In this document: positions 12,010 to 21,037 of the stretch, one piece after another
How positions within the stretch are numbered: position 1 is the stretch's first letter
How the letters are laid out: each line of letters opens with the position of its first letter
NCBI RefSeq assembly: GCF_024362365.1
Contig: NZ_CP101464.1
Location: 558,001 to 622,000, forward strand
DNA from: Janibacter sp. CX7
Lineage (GTDB): Bacteria; Actinomycetota; Actinomycetes; Actinomycetales; Dermatophilaceae
Direction of reading: 5' to 3'
DNA: 64,000 nucleotides
The notes under the pieces: generated by a model
Told to the model about the DNA's origin: nothing
Seen by the model: only the letters and a program-made list of their open reading frames with translations
Database searches by the model: none
Program-made: the position numbers and the translations under genes

Positions 12010-12997
12010 GTCGGTCGCCGACCTCGCCCGGGGGGTGCGGGAGCGCTCGCGCGCCCACATCGCCCGGGCGATCACGCTCGTCGAGTCCTCGCGCCCGGAC
12101 CACCGGGAGCGGGCTCGCGAGCTGCTCGCGCTCATCGCCCCCGACACCGGGCAGGGCATGCGCGTGGGCATCTCCGGCATCCCCGGTGCCGGCAAGTCGA
12201 CCTTCATCGACGCCCTCGGCACCCGCCTCATCGAGCGCGGGCACCGGGTCGCCGTCGTCGCCGTCGACCCGAGCAGCTCGCGCACCGGTGGGTCGGTCCT
12301 CGGTGACCGCACCCGGATGGCGCAGCTGACGGCGAGCGAGGACGCCTTCGTCCGGCCTTCGCCGTCGGGGGCGCACCTGGGCGGTGTCGCCCGCGCGACC
12401 CGTGAGGGGATGCTCGTCCTCGAGGCCGCTGGATATGACGTCGTGCTCGTCGAGACCGTCGGCGTCGGTCAGTCGGAGGTCGCTGTCGCCGAGATGGTCG
12501 ACACCTTCCTCCTGCTCGCCCTCGCCCGTGGCGGCGACCAGCTGCAGGGCATCAAGCGGGGCATCCTCGAGATGGCCGACGTCATCGCGGTCAACAAGGC
12601 CGACGGCGAGCACGCCGGCGACGCCCGGGTCGCTGCTCGCGAGCTCTCGGGCGCGATGCGGCTGATGAACTCCGACCCCGACGCCCGCCGCCCCCCGGTG
12701 CTCACGTGCAGCGCGCAGACCGGCGACGGGCTCGACGACGTGTGGGCCGCGGTGCTCGAGCACCGCGAGTGGCTCGAGGCGCAGGGATCGCTGCACGCCC
12801 GTCGGGCCGAGCAGCAGCGCGAGTGGATGTGGGCGATGGTCGACTCCGAGCTGCGGGACGCCGTGCGGCGCTCGCCGCGGGTGCGCGAGCTGCTCGCCGA
12901 GATCACCCCGGGCGTGCGCACCGGAGAGGTGAGCGCCGTCGACGGCGCCGCCCGGATCATCGCGTCCTTCGCCGAGGACCTCGCCGCACGACCTTAG
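12002..12997 (+). CDS. meaB: Methylmalonyl-CoA mutase-associated GTPase MeaB (ArgK family)
   Basis: The 331-residue G3E-family GTPase loads cobalamin and protects the mutase from inactivation. The Walker A motif GIPGAGKST is at about residues 59-67, with [18 protein letters not shown] (switch region), ETVGVGQSE and NKAD (guanine specificity) downstream. ATG 12002 lies within the mutB end (8-base overlap); the frame is open further upstream, but that part is a shadow of mutB. The adjacency to mutAB fixes its role as the mutase chaperone rather than an arginine kinase. Confidence 0.94.
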
Positions 12998-13008
12998 GGA
13001 AATGCGGC

Positions 13009-14520
13009 CTACCTGGGCGCGGGGACGGCGCGGTCGGGGGAGAGGGCCGGGCGGCCGAAGCCCCGGGGCGCGATGCCCGAGCGCCGGGCCAGCCACAGCA
13101 GGATCGCCGTCATGACGAAGGTGGCGACGACCCCGAGCCCGCCCGAGGCGGCGGTGCTCGTCGTGTCCTCGGTGACGTAGGCGGTGTCGAGCCCACCGAG
13201 CAGGGTCAGGCCGACGATGATGACGAGGTTGTTGACCACGTGCAGCACGATGGCGGCCTCGAGGCCGCCGGTGCGCCAGGTGAGGTAGCAGCAGGCGACG
13301 GCCATGCCGCCGAGGTCGAGCAGCACCCACGGGTCGAGCGAGGTGTGCGCCAGCGCGAAGATCACCGCCGACAGGACGGTCGTCACCACGAGCGCGACGA
13401 CCGGGCGGCGGATCCACGCGCCGACGCCCTGCATGAGCCCGCCGCGGAAGGCGACCTCCTCGCCGGCGGACTGCAGCGGCGTCGTGAGCAGGGTGATGAC
13501 GAGCAGCCAGGGCCAGTGCTCGGGCCGCTCGGTGGGCTCCTCGCCCGAGAGCACCCACGTCGCCGCGAGATAGCCACCCCAGACGACGAGGGTGACGAGC
13601 GAGGCGGTGCCGAGCCAGCGCCACCGGATGCGACCGGTCACCGACCACACCTTGCCCATGGGCCGCCAGTGGCCGACGCGGGTGGCGACGAGCGTCGCGG
13701 GGATGAGCGCGGCGAGCGTGAGGTTGCTGATGAGCATCGTCAGCGGGTCCGAGGGGTCGATCTCGGTGGCGCTCGAGGCCTCGAGGAGCGAGGGGTCGGC
13801 GATGAACCATCCGATGCTCAGCACCGTCGCGAGCACGAGCCACGTCCCCACCCCTGCGGTCAGGGCGAGCAGGGGTCGCCACCAGCGGTGGCCGGCTGTG
13901 CGCATCTGGTGGACATAGCTGCGCGGCTCGTCGTCGGGCAGCGCCCGCATCGACGGTCCGGACGCGACCGGCGCCCTGCGGCCGGCGGCCCGCTGCCGGG
14001 CCGCGGCGACGAGGTCGAGGGCGAGCGGGTGGACCCCGTCGGCCGTGGCGAGGGGGAAGTCGGTGAGGGTGGCGAAGGGGGACCCGCCCGCGCTCACGAC
14101 CGCCGGCTCGCCGCCGCGGTGGGCCTGCGGGTACCAGACGGTGCCGGGGGCGTCGACGTAGTCGCGGCCGGGGCGGGCGGCGCCCCGGTGTGCCGGCAGG
14201 TCGACCGGCGCCGTGCCGGTGATCGCGGCGAAGCGGCTGCCGGGGGAGGGGGCCAGGTGACCCCCTTCGCCCGCACGCAGTGGACCGACGACCGGGACGC
14301 CGAGCTGCAGGGCCCAGCCGGTCGTCGCGTCGTGGGTCGTCGCCGGGGCGGAGGCCGGCGGGGCGAGGAGCCACACGGCGTCGACGTCGGGGGTGATCGT
14401 GGCCCCCGCCGGCAGCCACCGCACCTGCGCGTCGGGGGCGAGGGCGGTCACCGCCCGCGAGACGAAGGGGGCGTCCGGCCAGTCCGCGGAGCCGACGAGT
14501 GCGATGGTCAGGCCGGTCAT
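13009..14520 (-). CDS. CPBP-family membrane protease with an N-terminal soluble domain
   Basis: The protein has 503 residues. The C-terminal half (about 220-490) has several hydrophobic segments and the CPBP/Abi motifs: EEVAFRGG (about residue 350), ALAHTSLDP and HVVNNLVII, the glutamate and histidines expected of this intramembrane metalloprotease family. The first roughly 190 residues are soluble (TIALVGSADWPDAPFVSRAV, WLLAPPASAP, PVVGPLRAGEGG). They look like a degenerate Rossmann/glutaminase-like fold without an obvious catalytic cysteine; that resemblance is inference. It is convergent with meaB (11-base gap) and divergent from infA. Substrate unknown. Confidence 0.75.
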   Translation of the reverse strand: MTGLTIALVGSADWPDAPFVSRAVTALAPDAQVRWLPAGATITPDVDAVWLLAPPASAPATTHDATTGWALQLGVPVVGPLRAGEGGHLAPSPGSRFAAITGTAPVDLPAHRGAARPGRDYVDAPGTVWYPQAHRGGEPAVVSAGGSPFATLTDFPLATADGVHPLALDLVAAARQRAAGRRAPVASGPSMRALPDDEPRSYVHQMRTAGHRWWRPLLALTAGVGTWLVLATVLSIGWFIADPSLLEASSATEIDPSDPLTMLISNLTLAALIPATLVATRVGHWRPMGKVWSVTGRIRWRWLGTASLVTLVVWGGYLAATWVLSGEEPTERPEHWPWLLVITLLTTPLQSAGEEVAFRGGLMQGVGAWIRRPVVALVVTTVLSAVIFALAHTSLDPWVLLDLGGMAVACCYLTWRTGGLEAAIVLHVVNNLVIIVGLTLLGGLDTAYVTEDTTSTAASGGLGVVATFVMTAILLWLARRSGIAPRGFGRPALSPDRAVPAPR

Positions 14521-14526
14521 GCAGCG

Positions 14527-14532
14527 AGCCTA
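14527..14532 (-). promoter_or_regulatory. -10 box of a probable leaderless transcript (CPBP gene)
   Basis: TAGGCT on the minus strand ends 6 bases before the ATG at 14520. No ribosome-binding site lies between them. This spacing places the transcription start at or next to the start codon. Confidence 0.5.
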
Positions 14533-14687
14533 CGTGGGGGGTGCGATTTCCCTCCGAGTGGGCCGGTGCCCTACTCTTGACTGTCGGTCACGTGTGTCAT
14601 GCCTTCCCGTCTCCGGGGAGGTCATCTCGCGCGTGCCACACGCGGTGGCCTCCATCCAGGAGGCGACCACCAACGGATTGAGAGGGT

Positions 14688-14909
14688 ATGGCCAAGAAGG
14701 ACGGTGTCATCGAGGTCGAGGGCACGATCGTCGAAGCGCTCCCGAACGCAATGTTCCGGGTCGAGCTGACCAACGGTCACAAGGTTCTCGCCCACATCTC
14801 GGGCAAGATGCGGCAGCACTACATCCGAATCCTCCCCGAGGACAAGGTTGTCGTCGAGCTCAGCCCGTACGACCTGACCCGCGGCCGGATCGTCTTCCGT
14901 TACCGCTGA
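14688..14909 (+). CDS. infA: Translation initiation factor IF-1
   Basis: The 73-residue OB-fold protein is essentially canonical: [31 protein letters not shown] and [34 protein letters not shown]. It binds the 30S A site during initiation. It is preceded by AGAGGG and a 168-base region with a small GCCTCC/GGAGGC hairpin (14648-14664). It heads the second ribosomal block (infA-rpmJ-rpsM-rpsK-rpsD-rpoA-rplQ). Confidence 0.98.
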   Translation: MAKKDGVIEVEGTIVEALPNAMFRVELTNGHKVLAHISGKMRQHYIRILPEDKVVVELSPYDLTRGRIVFRYR

Positions 14910-15015
14910 CCGAGGCGGTCGTCGACACGGCGACCGACGAGGGACGCAACTCCCGCACGACCCGGCATCCACCACCCGTGGGTCGGGACAGATCGATGAA
15001 AGATGCGAGACGGCA

Positions 15016-15129
15016 ATGAAGGTTCAGCCGAGCGTCAAGAAGATCTGCGACAAGTGCAAGGTGATCCGCCGTAACGGTCGGGTCATGGTGATCTGCGACA
15101 ACCTGCGCCACAAGCAGCGCCAGGGCTGA
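15016..15129 (+). CDS. rpmJ: 50S ribosomal protein L36
   Basis: The 37-residue zinc-ribbon protein is [19 protein letters not shown] followed by [18 protein letters not shown]. The ligands C11, C14, C27 and H32 are all present, so this is the zinc-binding type. It lies between infA and rpsM as expected. The gene is too short for most open-frame filters but unmistakable. Confidence 0.97.
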   Translation: MKVQPSVKKICDKCKVIRRNGRVMVICDNLRHKQRQG

Positions 15130-15249
15130 TCGCGGCCACCACGGCCCGCACGGCGGGGACCTTGGCTCATCGCCACAGATCCTCGAGCAACGCCAACTGA
15201 AGAACGACGCACCACCCGGCCCCTCTCCCTTCGCGGAGCAGGACGTCAC

Positions 15250-15316
15250 CCCCGGCTCGGAGGCCGGGGACCGAGCGGCCCGCCACCATCGGCGGGACCC
15301 ACCGCCGGACCGGTGG
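15250..15316 (+). other. Three consecutive hairpins in the rpmJ-rpsM leader
   Basis: CCCCGGC/GCCGGGG (15250-15269), CCCGCC/GGCGGG (15279-15296) and CCACCG/CGGTGG (15299-15316) follow one another in the 226-base spacer before rpsM. A CCCTTCG motif lies just upstream (15227). S4 represses the rpsM operon in other bacteria through a structured leader. A comparable role here is inference. Confidence 0.4.
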
Positions 15317-15355
15317 TGCACCAGACCTCCGAGAGAACGAGAAGGAAGCCAGCAC

Positions 15356-15727
15356 ATGGCACGACTTGTTGGAGTCGACCTGCCGCGCGAGAAGCGCGCC
15401 GAGGTCGCCCTGACCTACATCTTCGGTGTGGGACGCACGACCGCACAGAAGGCCCTCGCCGAGACCGGCGTCGACCCGAGCACCCGCGTGAAGGACCTGA
15501 ACGACGACCAGCTCGTCGCCCTCCGTGACTACCTCGAGGCCAACGTCCAGCTCGAGGGTGACCTCCGCCGGGAGGTGGCCGCCGACATCCGCCGCAAGGT
15601 CGAGATCGGCACCTACGAGGGCCTGCGGCACCGCCGCGGTCTCCCGGTCCGCGGTCAGCGCACCAAGACCAACGCCCGGACCCGCAAGGGCCCGAAGCGC
15701 ACCGTCGCAGGCAAGAAGAAGGCCTGA
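15356..15727 (+). CDS. rpsM: 30S ribosomal protein S13
   Basis: The protein is 123 residues. It starts [26 protein letters not shown] and ends with the [34 protein letters not shown] tail that reaches the P-site tRNA. It is a head protein that bridges to the 50S subunit. A good AAGGAAG ribosome-binding site precedes ATG 15356. rpsK follows after 74 bases. Confidence 0.97.
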   Translation: MARLVGVDLPREKRAEVALTYIFGVGRTTAQKALAETGVDPSTRVKDLNDDQLVALRDYLEANVQLEGDLRREVAADIRRKVEIGTYEGLRHRRGLPVRGQRTKTNARTRKGPKRTVAGKKKA

Positions 15728-15801
15728 CACACCACGTGTCGCCGCAGCCGGCTCCGGCCGCGCGGTGATCACCACACACCGAAGAGCTTCGTAGGAGAAA
15801 C

Positions 15802-16200
15802 ATGCCCCCCAAGACCCGCTCCGGCGCCAAGGTGCGCCGCAAGGTCAAGAAGAACGTGGCCGTGGGCCAGGCCCACATCAAGAGCACGTTCAACAACACC
15901 ATCATCTCGATCACCGACCCCACCGGTGCCGTGATCTCGTGGGCCTCTGCCGGCCAGGTCGGCTTCAAGGGCTCGCGCAAGTCCACCCCGTACGCCGCCC
16001 AGATGGCTGCCGAGGCCGCTGCACGCCGCGCCATGGAGCACGGCATGAAGAAGGTCGACGTCTTCGTCAAGGGCCCGGGCTCCGGTCGTGAGACCGCGAT
16101 CCGCTCCCTGACCGCCGCCGGCCTCGAGGTCGGCGCGATCCAGGACGTCACGCCCAGCCCGCACAACGGTGTCCGCCCGCCCAAGCGCCGTCGCGTCTGA
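15802..16200 (+). CDS. rpsK: 30S ribosomal protein S11
   Basis: The protein is 132 residues with a lysine/arginine-rich N-terminus and the blocks [45 protein letters not shown] and [18 protein letters not shown]. It sits on the 30S platform near the E site. GGAG precedes ATG 15802 by a short spacer. rpsD is next after 29 bases. Confidence 0.97.
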   Translation: MPPKTRSGAKVRRKVKKNVAVGQAHIKSTFNNTIISITDPTGAVISWASAGQVGFKGSRKSTPYAAQMAAEAAARRAMEHGMKKVDVFVKGPGSGRETAIRSLTAAGLEVGAIQDVTPSPHNGVRPPKRRRV

Positions 16201-16229
16201 GCAGCAGAGATACGGGAGACAGATAAGAC

Positions 16230-16838
16230 ATGGCTCGTTACACCGGCCCCATCACCAAGAAGTCGCGTCGACTCAAGCTCGACCTCGTCGGCGGCGACAA
16301 GAACTTCGAGCTCCGTCCCTTCCCGCCCGGCCAGCACGGCCGTCGGCGGATCCAGGAGAAGGAGTACCTCACCCAGCTGCAGGAGAAGCAGCGCGCCCGC
16401 TTCACCTACGGCGTCATGGAGAAGCAGTTCGTCCGGTACTACAAGGAGGCGGCCAACCGCCCCGGCCAGACCGGTCACAACCTGCTGACCATCCTCGAGT
16501 CGCGCCTCGACAACGTCATCTACCGCGCGGGCCTGGCCCGCACGCGTCGTCAGGCTCGCCAGCTCGTCACGCACGGCCACTTCGAGGTCAACGGTGTCCG
16601 CACCGACGTCCCGAGCCAGCGCGTCGAGCAGTACGACATCATCACGATCCGCAAGCAGTCGGTGGAGGCCTTCCCCTTCCAGCTCGCGCGTGAGACCTTC
16701 GGCGAGCGTCCGGTCCCGGCGTGGCTCCACGTCGTCCCGGGCAGCCTGAAGATCCTCGTGCACCAGCTGCCGACCCGCGAGCAGATCGACACCCAGCTCA
16801 CCGAGCAGCTGATCGTCGAGCTCTACTCGAAGAACTGA
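16230..16838 (+). CDS. rpsD: 30S ribosomal protein S4
   Basis: The 202-residue primary 16S-binding protein starts [22 protein letters not shown]. It contains the S4 RNA-binding domain ([34 protein letters not shown]). No zinc cysteines are present at the N-terminus, so this is the C-minus form. It probably acts as operon regulator as in other bacteria, but the target is not established here. A long perfect hairpin follows. Confidence 0.97.
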   Translation: MARYTGPITKKSRRLKLDLVGGDKNFELRPFPPGQHGRRRIQEKEYLTQLQEKQRARFTYGVMEKQFVRYYKEAANRPGQTGHNLLTILESRLDNVIYRAGLARTRRQARQLVTHGHFEVNGVRTDVPSQRVEQYDIITIRKQSVEAFPFQLARETFGERPVPAWLHVVPGSLKILVHQLPTREQIDTQLTEQLIVELYSKN

Positions 16839-16846
16839 TCACCGTC

Positions 16847-16885
16847 GCTCCTGCTCCCTTCGCCTCGTGCGAAGGGAGCAGGAGC
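16847..16885. terminator. 17-bp perfect hairpin between rpsD and rpoA
   Basis: GCTCCTGCTCCCTTCGC (16847-16863) pairs perfectly with its complement at 16869-16885 around a CTCGT loop. It lies 9 bases after rpsD. It is probably a partial terminator or processing site that sets a different level for rpoA-rplQ. Both arms include CCCTTCG. Confidence 0.7.
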
Positions 16886-16986
16886 CTCACGGTTGGTGCA
16901 CGGACAGAGGCGCACCAACCGCCGGCCACCAGACCGGCACCTTCACGAGGCGTCATATAGCGGTCGCCCGTGGGAAGGAAACAGAC

Positions 16987-18021
16987 GTGCTCATCGCACA
17001 GCGCCCCAACCTCAGCGAAGAGGTCATCGCCGACAACCGCTCGCGGTTCGTCATCGAGCCCCTCGAGCCCGGCTTCGGCTACACCATCGGCAACTCGCTG
17101 CGTCGCACCCTGCTCTCGAGCATCCCGGGTGCCTCCCTCACCTCGATCCGGATCGACGGCGTGCTCCACGAGTTCTCCACGGTCCCTGGGGTCAAGGAGG
17201 ACGTCACCGAGATCATCCTCAACATCAAGTCCCTCGTCGTCTCCTCGGAGAACGACGAGCCGGTCGTGATGTACCTGCGCAAGTCGGGCGCCGGCGCGGT
17301 CACCGCTGCCGACATCAACCCCCCGGCCGGTGTCGAGGTCCACAACCCGGACCTGCACATCGCGACGCTCAACGACAAGGGCTCCCTCGAGATGGAGCTG
17401 ACCGTCGAGCGCGGCCGCGGCTACGTCTCCGCGCAGCAGAACAAGACCGGTGACCAGGAGATCGGCCGCATCCCGGTCGACTCGATCTACTCGCCGGTCC
17501 TCGCCGTGACCTACAAGGTCGAGGCGACCCGTGTCGAGCAGCGCACCGACTTCGACAAGCTGGTCGTCGACGTCGAGACGAAGAACTCGATCTCCCCGCG
17601 GGACGCGCTGGCCTCCGCCGGCAAGACCCTCGTCGAGCTCTTCGGCCTGGCCCGTGAGCTCAACGTCGAGGCCGAGGGCATCGACATGGGCCCCTCGCCG
17701 ACCGACGCCGCGATCGCCGCCGACCTGGCCCTGCCGATCGAGGACCTGGACCTGACCGTCCGCTCCTACAACTGCCTCAAGCGCGAGGGCATCCACAGCG
17801 TGGGTGAGCTCGTGGGCCGCAGCGAGGCCGACCTGCTCGACATCCGCAACTTCGGTGCGAAGTCGATCGACGAGGTCAAGGCCAAGCTGCACGAGATGGG
17901 CTTGGCCCTCAAGGACAGCCCTCCCGGCTTCGACCCGACGACCATCCCCGGTTACGGCGAGGACGACTACGACGAGTCCGGCGACGAGGACGCCTCGTTC
18001 GCCGAGGACGAGCAGCTCTGA
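16987..18021 (+). CDS. rpoA: RNA polymerase alpha subunit
   Basis: The 344-residue protein has an N-terminal assembly domain ([29 protein letters not shown]), a linker, and a C-terminal UP-element/activator domain ([46 protein letters not shown]). An acidic tail follows. GTG 16987 gives [17 protein letters not shown], the family start, with GGAAGG upstream; an upstream in-frame start would add 40 unrelated residues. Confidence 0.97.
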   Translation: MLIAQRPNLSEEVIADNRSRFVIEPLEPGFGYTIGNSLRRTLLSSIPGASLTSIRIDGVLHEFSTVPGVKEDVTEIILNIKSLVVSSENDEPVVMYLRKSGAGAVTAADINPPAGVEVHNPDLHIATLNDKGSLEMELTVERGRGYVSAQQNKTGDQEIGRIPVDSIYSPVLAVTYKVEATRVEQRTDFDKLVVDVETKNSISPRDALASAGKTLVELFGLARELNVEAEGIDMGPSPTDAAIAADLALPIEDLDLTVRSYNCLKREGIHSVGELVGRSEADLLDIRNFGAKSIDEVKAKLHEMGLALKDSPPGFDPTTIPGYGEDDYDESGDEDASFAEDEQL

Positions 18022-18034
18022 CCCACCGCTTCCC

Positions 18035-18059
18035 GACCTCACCGCTGACGCGGTAGGTC
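18035..18059. other. Hairpin in the rpoA-rplQ spacer
   Basis: GACCT-C-ACCGC (18035-18045) pairs with GCGGT-AGGTC (18050-18059) with a single bulged C. It lies between rpoA and rplQ, ahead of the AAGGAG ribosome-binding site. It may modulate the relative level of L17; function is not established. Confidence 0.4.
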
Positions 18060-18080
18060 AGAACTTCCAAGGAGAACACC

Positions 18081-18809
18081 ATGCCCACCCCCACCAAGGG
18101 TCCCCGTATCGGTGGCGGCCCGGCTCACGAGCGGCTCATCCTCGCGAACCTCGCCACCGCGCTCTTCGAGCACGACCAGATCACGACGACGCAGGCCAAG
18201 GCCAAGCGTCTGCGTCCGCTGGCCGAGCGTCTGATCACCTTCGCCAAGCGCGGTGACCTGCACGCCCGCCGCAAGGTCATGACGACCGTCCAGGACAAGA
18301 GCGTCGTCCACCGCCTCTTCGTCGAGATCGCGCCCGACATGGCCGAGCGCGAGGGTGGCTACACCCGCATCACGAAGATCGCCCCCCGCAAGGGTGACAA
18401 CGCCCCGATGTGCGTCATCGAGCTCGTCCGCGAGCCCGTCAACGCCAAGCCGAAGCGCGCCGTCGTCGCCGAGGCCGAGGCCGCCACGAAGCGCTCCGCC
18501 CAGGACGAGGCCGCCGAGGCCGAGGCCCCGGTCGAGACCACCGAGGCTGCCGCCGAGGAGACCGCCGCTCCGGCCGCCGTCGCCGACCTGCCCGAGGGTG
18601 CCGCCGCGCCCCTCGAGGACGGCGCCGCGCCGAGCGACGACTACACGGTCAAGGGCAACCTCGACTCGATGAAGTACCACGTCGCCGGCTCGCAGTGGTA
18701 CGACCAGACGGTCGCCGAGGTCTGGTTCAAGACCGCTGACGAGGCCAAGGCCGCGGGCTTCGAGCCCGCCGGTGGCGAGGCCAAGCAGCAGGAGTCCGAC
18801 GAGGCCTGA
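18081..18809 (+). CDS. rplQ: 50S ribosomal protein L17 with long C-terminal extension
   Basis: The protein is 242 residues, about twice the bacterial minimum. Residues 1-120 are ordinary L17 ([31 protein letters not shown]). An alanine/glutamate-rich acidic linker (about 130-185) follows, then a compact C-terminal module with [22 protein letters not shown] and [14 protein letters not shown]. That module resembles the small sunset-type domain found on some actinobacterial proteins, including L17; its function is unknown. A strong hairpin terminates the operon. Confidence 0.95.
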   Translation: MPTPTKGPRIGGGPAHERLILANLATALFEHDQITTTQAKAKRLRPLAERLITFAKRGDLHARRKVMTTVQDKSVVHRLFVEIAPDMAEREGGYTRITKIAPRKGDNAPMCVIELVREPVNAKPKRAVVAEAEAATKRSAQDEAAEAEAPVETTEAAAEETAAPAAVADLPEGAAAPLEDGAAPSDDYTVKGNLDSMKYHVAGSQWYDQTVAEVWFKTADEAKAAGFEPAGGEAKQQESDEA

Positions 18810-18831
18810 GCCTGACGGCCGACTGCATGCG

Positions 18832-18873
18832 AAGGGAGCGCCGCTCACCCCACGGGGTGGGCGGCGCTCCCTT
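18832..18873. terminator. Terminator after rplQ
   Basis: AAGGGAGCGCCGCTCACCC (18832-18850) pairs with GGGTGGGCGGCGCTCCCTT (18855-18873) over 19 bp with one G-U pair and a CACG loop. It ends the infA-rplQ unit. Confidence 0.8.
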
Positions 18874-18908
18874 GGTCTTGGCTCGGCGGTGACGTCGGAG
18901 GCGTCGCC

Positions 18909-18914
18909 TACGCT
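18909..18914 (+). promoter_or_regulatory. -10 box of a probable leaderless transcript (truA)
   Basis: TACGCT ends 7 bases before the ATG of truA at 18922. It follows the rplQ terminator and there is no ribosome-binding site. Confidence 0.5.
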
Positions 18915-18921
18915 GGCCCGC

Positions 18922-19749
18922 ATGCGGCTGCGACTCGACCTCGCCTACGACGGCACGGACTTCCACGGCTGGGCCGCGCAGCCGGGGCTGCGGACGGTCG
19001 AGGAGGAGCTGTCGCGCGGGGTGACGACCGTCCTGCGCCTGCCCGAGCCGGCGCGGCTGACCGTCGCCGGTCGCACCGACGCCGGCGTCCACGCTGCCGG
19101 TCAGGTCGTGCACGTCGACGTCGAGCCGGCGGAGCTCGAGCGGGCGCGGGGCCACTCCGACCGGCCCGCGGAGGAGGCCCTGGCCACCCGGCTGCGGGGA
19201 GTGCTCCCACCCGATGTCGTCGTCCACCGCGTCACCCGGGCTGCTGAGGGCTTCGACGCGCGCTTCTCCGCGACGAGCCGGCGCTACCGCTATCTCGTCG
19301 GTGACGACCCGGCACGGGTGGACCCCCTTCGTCGTCGTGAGGTGGTCTCGCTCCGCACGCCGCTCGACGTCGACGCGATGAACGCCGCCACGCAGCGCCT
19401 GCTGGGCCTGCGGGACTTCGCGGCATTCTGCAAGAAGCGGGAGGGGGCGACGACCACCCGCACCCTGCTGCGCTACGCCTGGACCCGCCGTGACGACGGG
19501 CTGCTCGAGGCCACGGTCGTGGCCGATGCCTTCTGCCACTCGATGGTGCGCGCCCTCATCGGGGCCCTCGTGCCGGTGGGTGCCGGTCAACGAGACGTCG
19601 ACTTCCCCGCCGAGGTGCTCACGGCCGGGGCCCGCGACCCTCGGGTCAAGGTCATGCCGGCGCACGGGCTGTGCCTCGTCGAGGTGACCTATCCGGCGGA
19701 CGACGCGCTCGGGGCGCGAGCCGTCGAGGCCCGCGCCCGTCGCGACTGA
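18922..19749 (+). CDS. truA: tRNA pseudouridine(38-40) synthase TruA
   Basis: The 275-residue enzyme makes pseudouridine in the anticodon stem-loop at positions 38-40. It begins MRLRLDLAYDGTDFHGWAAQPG; the catalytic aspartate is D53 in AGRTDAGVHA. The RYRYLVGDD and FCHSMVRALIGALVPVG blocks are typical. ATG 18922 is chosen because the family start falls there and a -10 box sits 7 bases upstream. An in-frame opening into rplQ is ignored. Confidence 0.94.
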   Translation: MRLRLDLAYDGTDFHGWAAQPGLRTVEEELSRGVTTVLRLPEPARLTVAGRTDAGVHAAGQVVHVDVEPAELERARGHSDRPAEEALATRLRGVLPPDVVVHRVTRAAEGFDARFSATSRRYRYLVGDDPARVDPLRRREVVSLRTPLDVDAMNAATQRLLGLRDFAAFCKKREGATTTRTLLRYAWTRRDDGLLEATVVADAFCHSMVRALIGALVPVGAGQRDVDFPAEVLTAGARDPRVKVMPAHGLCLVEVTYPADDALGARAVEARARRD

Positions 19750-19750
19750 G

Positions 19751-20443
19751 TCAGTCGAGCCGCTCGGCGCGGCCGGGTGGCAGGGGCCACCAGCGCCAGC
19801 CGAGGGTGCCGACGACGTGGTCGGCGCCGACGAACTTCGCGTCGCAGCGACCCGTGGCCCGGCCGCGGCACCCGGCGACGGAGTCGTCGCTGTTGGCGCG
19901 GTTGTCGCCGAGGACGAGGTAGGAGCCCTCGGGGACCGTGACGTCGGGGAAGCAGCGGGCGGCGGTGCCCCCTTCGCACCCTCCGGCGAAGGGGAGGTCG
20001 CGCCGCACGTAGGGCTCGTCGAGGGGCTCGCCGTCGACGAGGACGCGGCCCTGGTCGTCGCAGCAGGAGATCGTCTCGCCCGGCAGGCCGATGACGCGCT
20101 TGACCGTGTGCGCGGTGTGGCTCGGCCCGGCGCCGAGGAGGTCGCCGCCGTAGCGGATGACGTCCTTGACCGGGTTGGGCTCGTCGATGCCGTCCGACGC
20201 CCACGTCTCGCCGTGGCCGAAGACGACGACGTCGCCGCGCTCGAGGTGCTCGCCGTCGACCCCGACGATCTGCGCCATGACCCGGTCGCCGGTCATGAGG
20301 GTCGGCTCCATCGACGCCGACGGGATGACGAAGGGGCGCACGAGTGTGTGCGTGACGACGGCGACGACCGCGAAGGCGATGACCAGGCGCAGCAGCACGC
20401 CCCACAGCCAGTGCCGCTCGGTGCCCGTCCCGTCTCCGCCCAC
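19751..20443 (-). CDS. lepB: Type I signal peptidase
   Basis: The 230-residue membrane protease removes Sec and Tat signal peptides. One N-terminal transmembrane helix (about 13-31) precedes the IPSASMEPTL box with nucleophile S44; the general base is K115 in TVKRVIGLPGE. GDNRANSDDS is the conserved box E. GTG 20443 follows a TAGGCT box by 6 bases. It is convergent with truA (1-base gap). An inverted CCCCTTCG pair lies inside the coding region at 19968-19994. Confidence 0.93.
   Translation of the reverse strand: MGGDGTGTERHWLWGVLLRLVIAFAVVAVVTHTLVRPFVIPSASMEPTLMTGDRVMAQIVGVDGEHLERGDVVVFGHGETWASDGIDEPNPVKDVIRYGGDLLGAGPSHTAHTVKRVIGLPGETISCCDDQGRVLVDGEPLDEPYVRRDLPFAGGCEGGTAARCFPDVTVPEGSYLVLGDNRANSDDSVAGCRGRATGRCDAKFVGADHVVGTLGWRWWPLPPGRAERLD
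19968..19994. repeat. Inverted CCCCTTCG pair inside lepB
   Basis: CCCCTTCGC (19969-19977) and GCGAAGGGG (19986-19994) form a 9-bp stem with an 8-base loop within the lepB coding sequence. It is a coding-region example of the dispersed motif in inverted arrangement. Confidence 0.55.
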
Positions 20444-20449
20444 GCCGTC

Positions 20450-20455
20450 AGCCTA
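20450..20455 (-). promoter_or_regulatory. -10 box of a probable leaderless transcript (lepB)
   Basis: TAGGCT on the minus strand ends 6 bases before the GTG of lepB at 20443. It lies in the 18-base gap from the upstream regulator gene, so lepB can be transcribed independently. Confidence 0.45.
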
Positions 20456-20461
20456 GGCCGG

Positions 20462-21025
20462 TCAGCGGGGCAGGGGGGTGAGGGCGACGACGGCGCTCAC
20501 CCGACGAGCGCCCGGTGTGCCGGCGCCGCGTCGCCGGTAGCGGTCGAGCACCGCGCCCAGCTCGGCCCGCAGCGCCGCGAGCTGGGTCTCGTCGACGAGC
20601 ACCTCGCGGTCGTCGAGGCCGCACTCCTCCTGCCACACCAGCGGCCACGACACCTGCGCGTCGACCCACCCGTGCATGCGCTGCGTGTGGTGGTCGACGA
20701 GGTCGTGGGCGAGCCACAGGGCGTCGGCCAGGTCGTCGGCGTCGTCGATCGTGCTCACGGCCACCGAGGTGTCGACGGCGCGCTCCTCGTCCTCCTCGGC
20801 GGCGGCCCACACCCGGGAGCGGCCGTCGCCCAGGCCGGTGTCCTCGAGCAGCCCCGCCTCGGCGAGCACCCGCGAGTGATAGCTCGTCGCACCGGTGTTG
20901 GTCCCGAGCGCGCGGGCGAGCTCGGCCGCGGTCGCGGCGCCGTGCAGCCGCAGGTGGGCGAGGATGCGCGAGCGCAGCGGGTGCGCGAGCAGTCGCCAGG
21001 CATCGGTCGAAGGGGAGTCGCTCAC
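20462..21025 (-). CDS. ArsR-like winged-helix transcriptional regulator
   Basis: The 187-residue protein has an N-terminal winged helix (AWRLLAHPLRSRILAHLRLHGAATAAELARALGTNTGATSYHSRVLAEAGLLE), a helix-turn-helix of the ArsR/GntR-like type. An effector or dimerisation part follows that is rich in His, Asp and Trp (ALWLAHDLVDHHTQRMHGWVD). There is no obvious metal-cysteine motif. GTG 21025 is preferred to a TTG at 21043 because the perfect palindrome at 21038-21052 would then sit just upstream. It probably represses its own gene; other targets unknown. Confidence 0.8.
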   Translation of the reverse strand: MSDSPSTDAWRLLAHPLRSRILAHLRLHGAATAAELARALGTNTGATSYHSRVLAEAGLLEDTGLGDGRSRVWAAAEEDEERAVDTSVAVSTIDDADDLADALWLAHDLVDHHTQRMHGWVDAQVSWPLVWQEECGLDDREVLVDETQLAALRAELGAVLDRYRRRGAGTPGARRVSAVVALTPLPR

Positions 21026-21037
21026 CTGCCCAGAATC

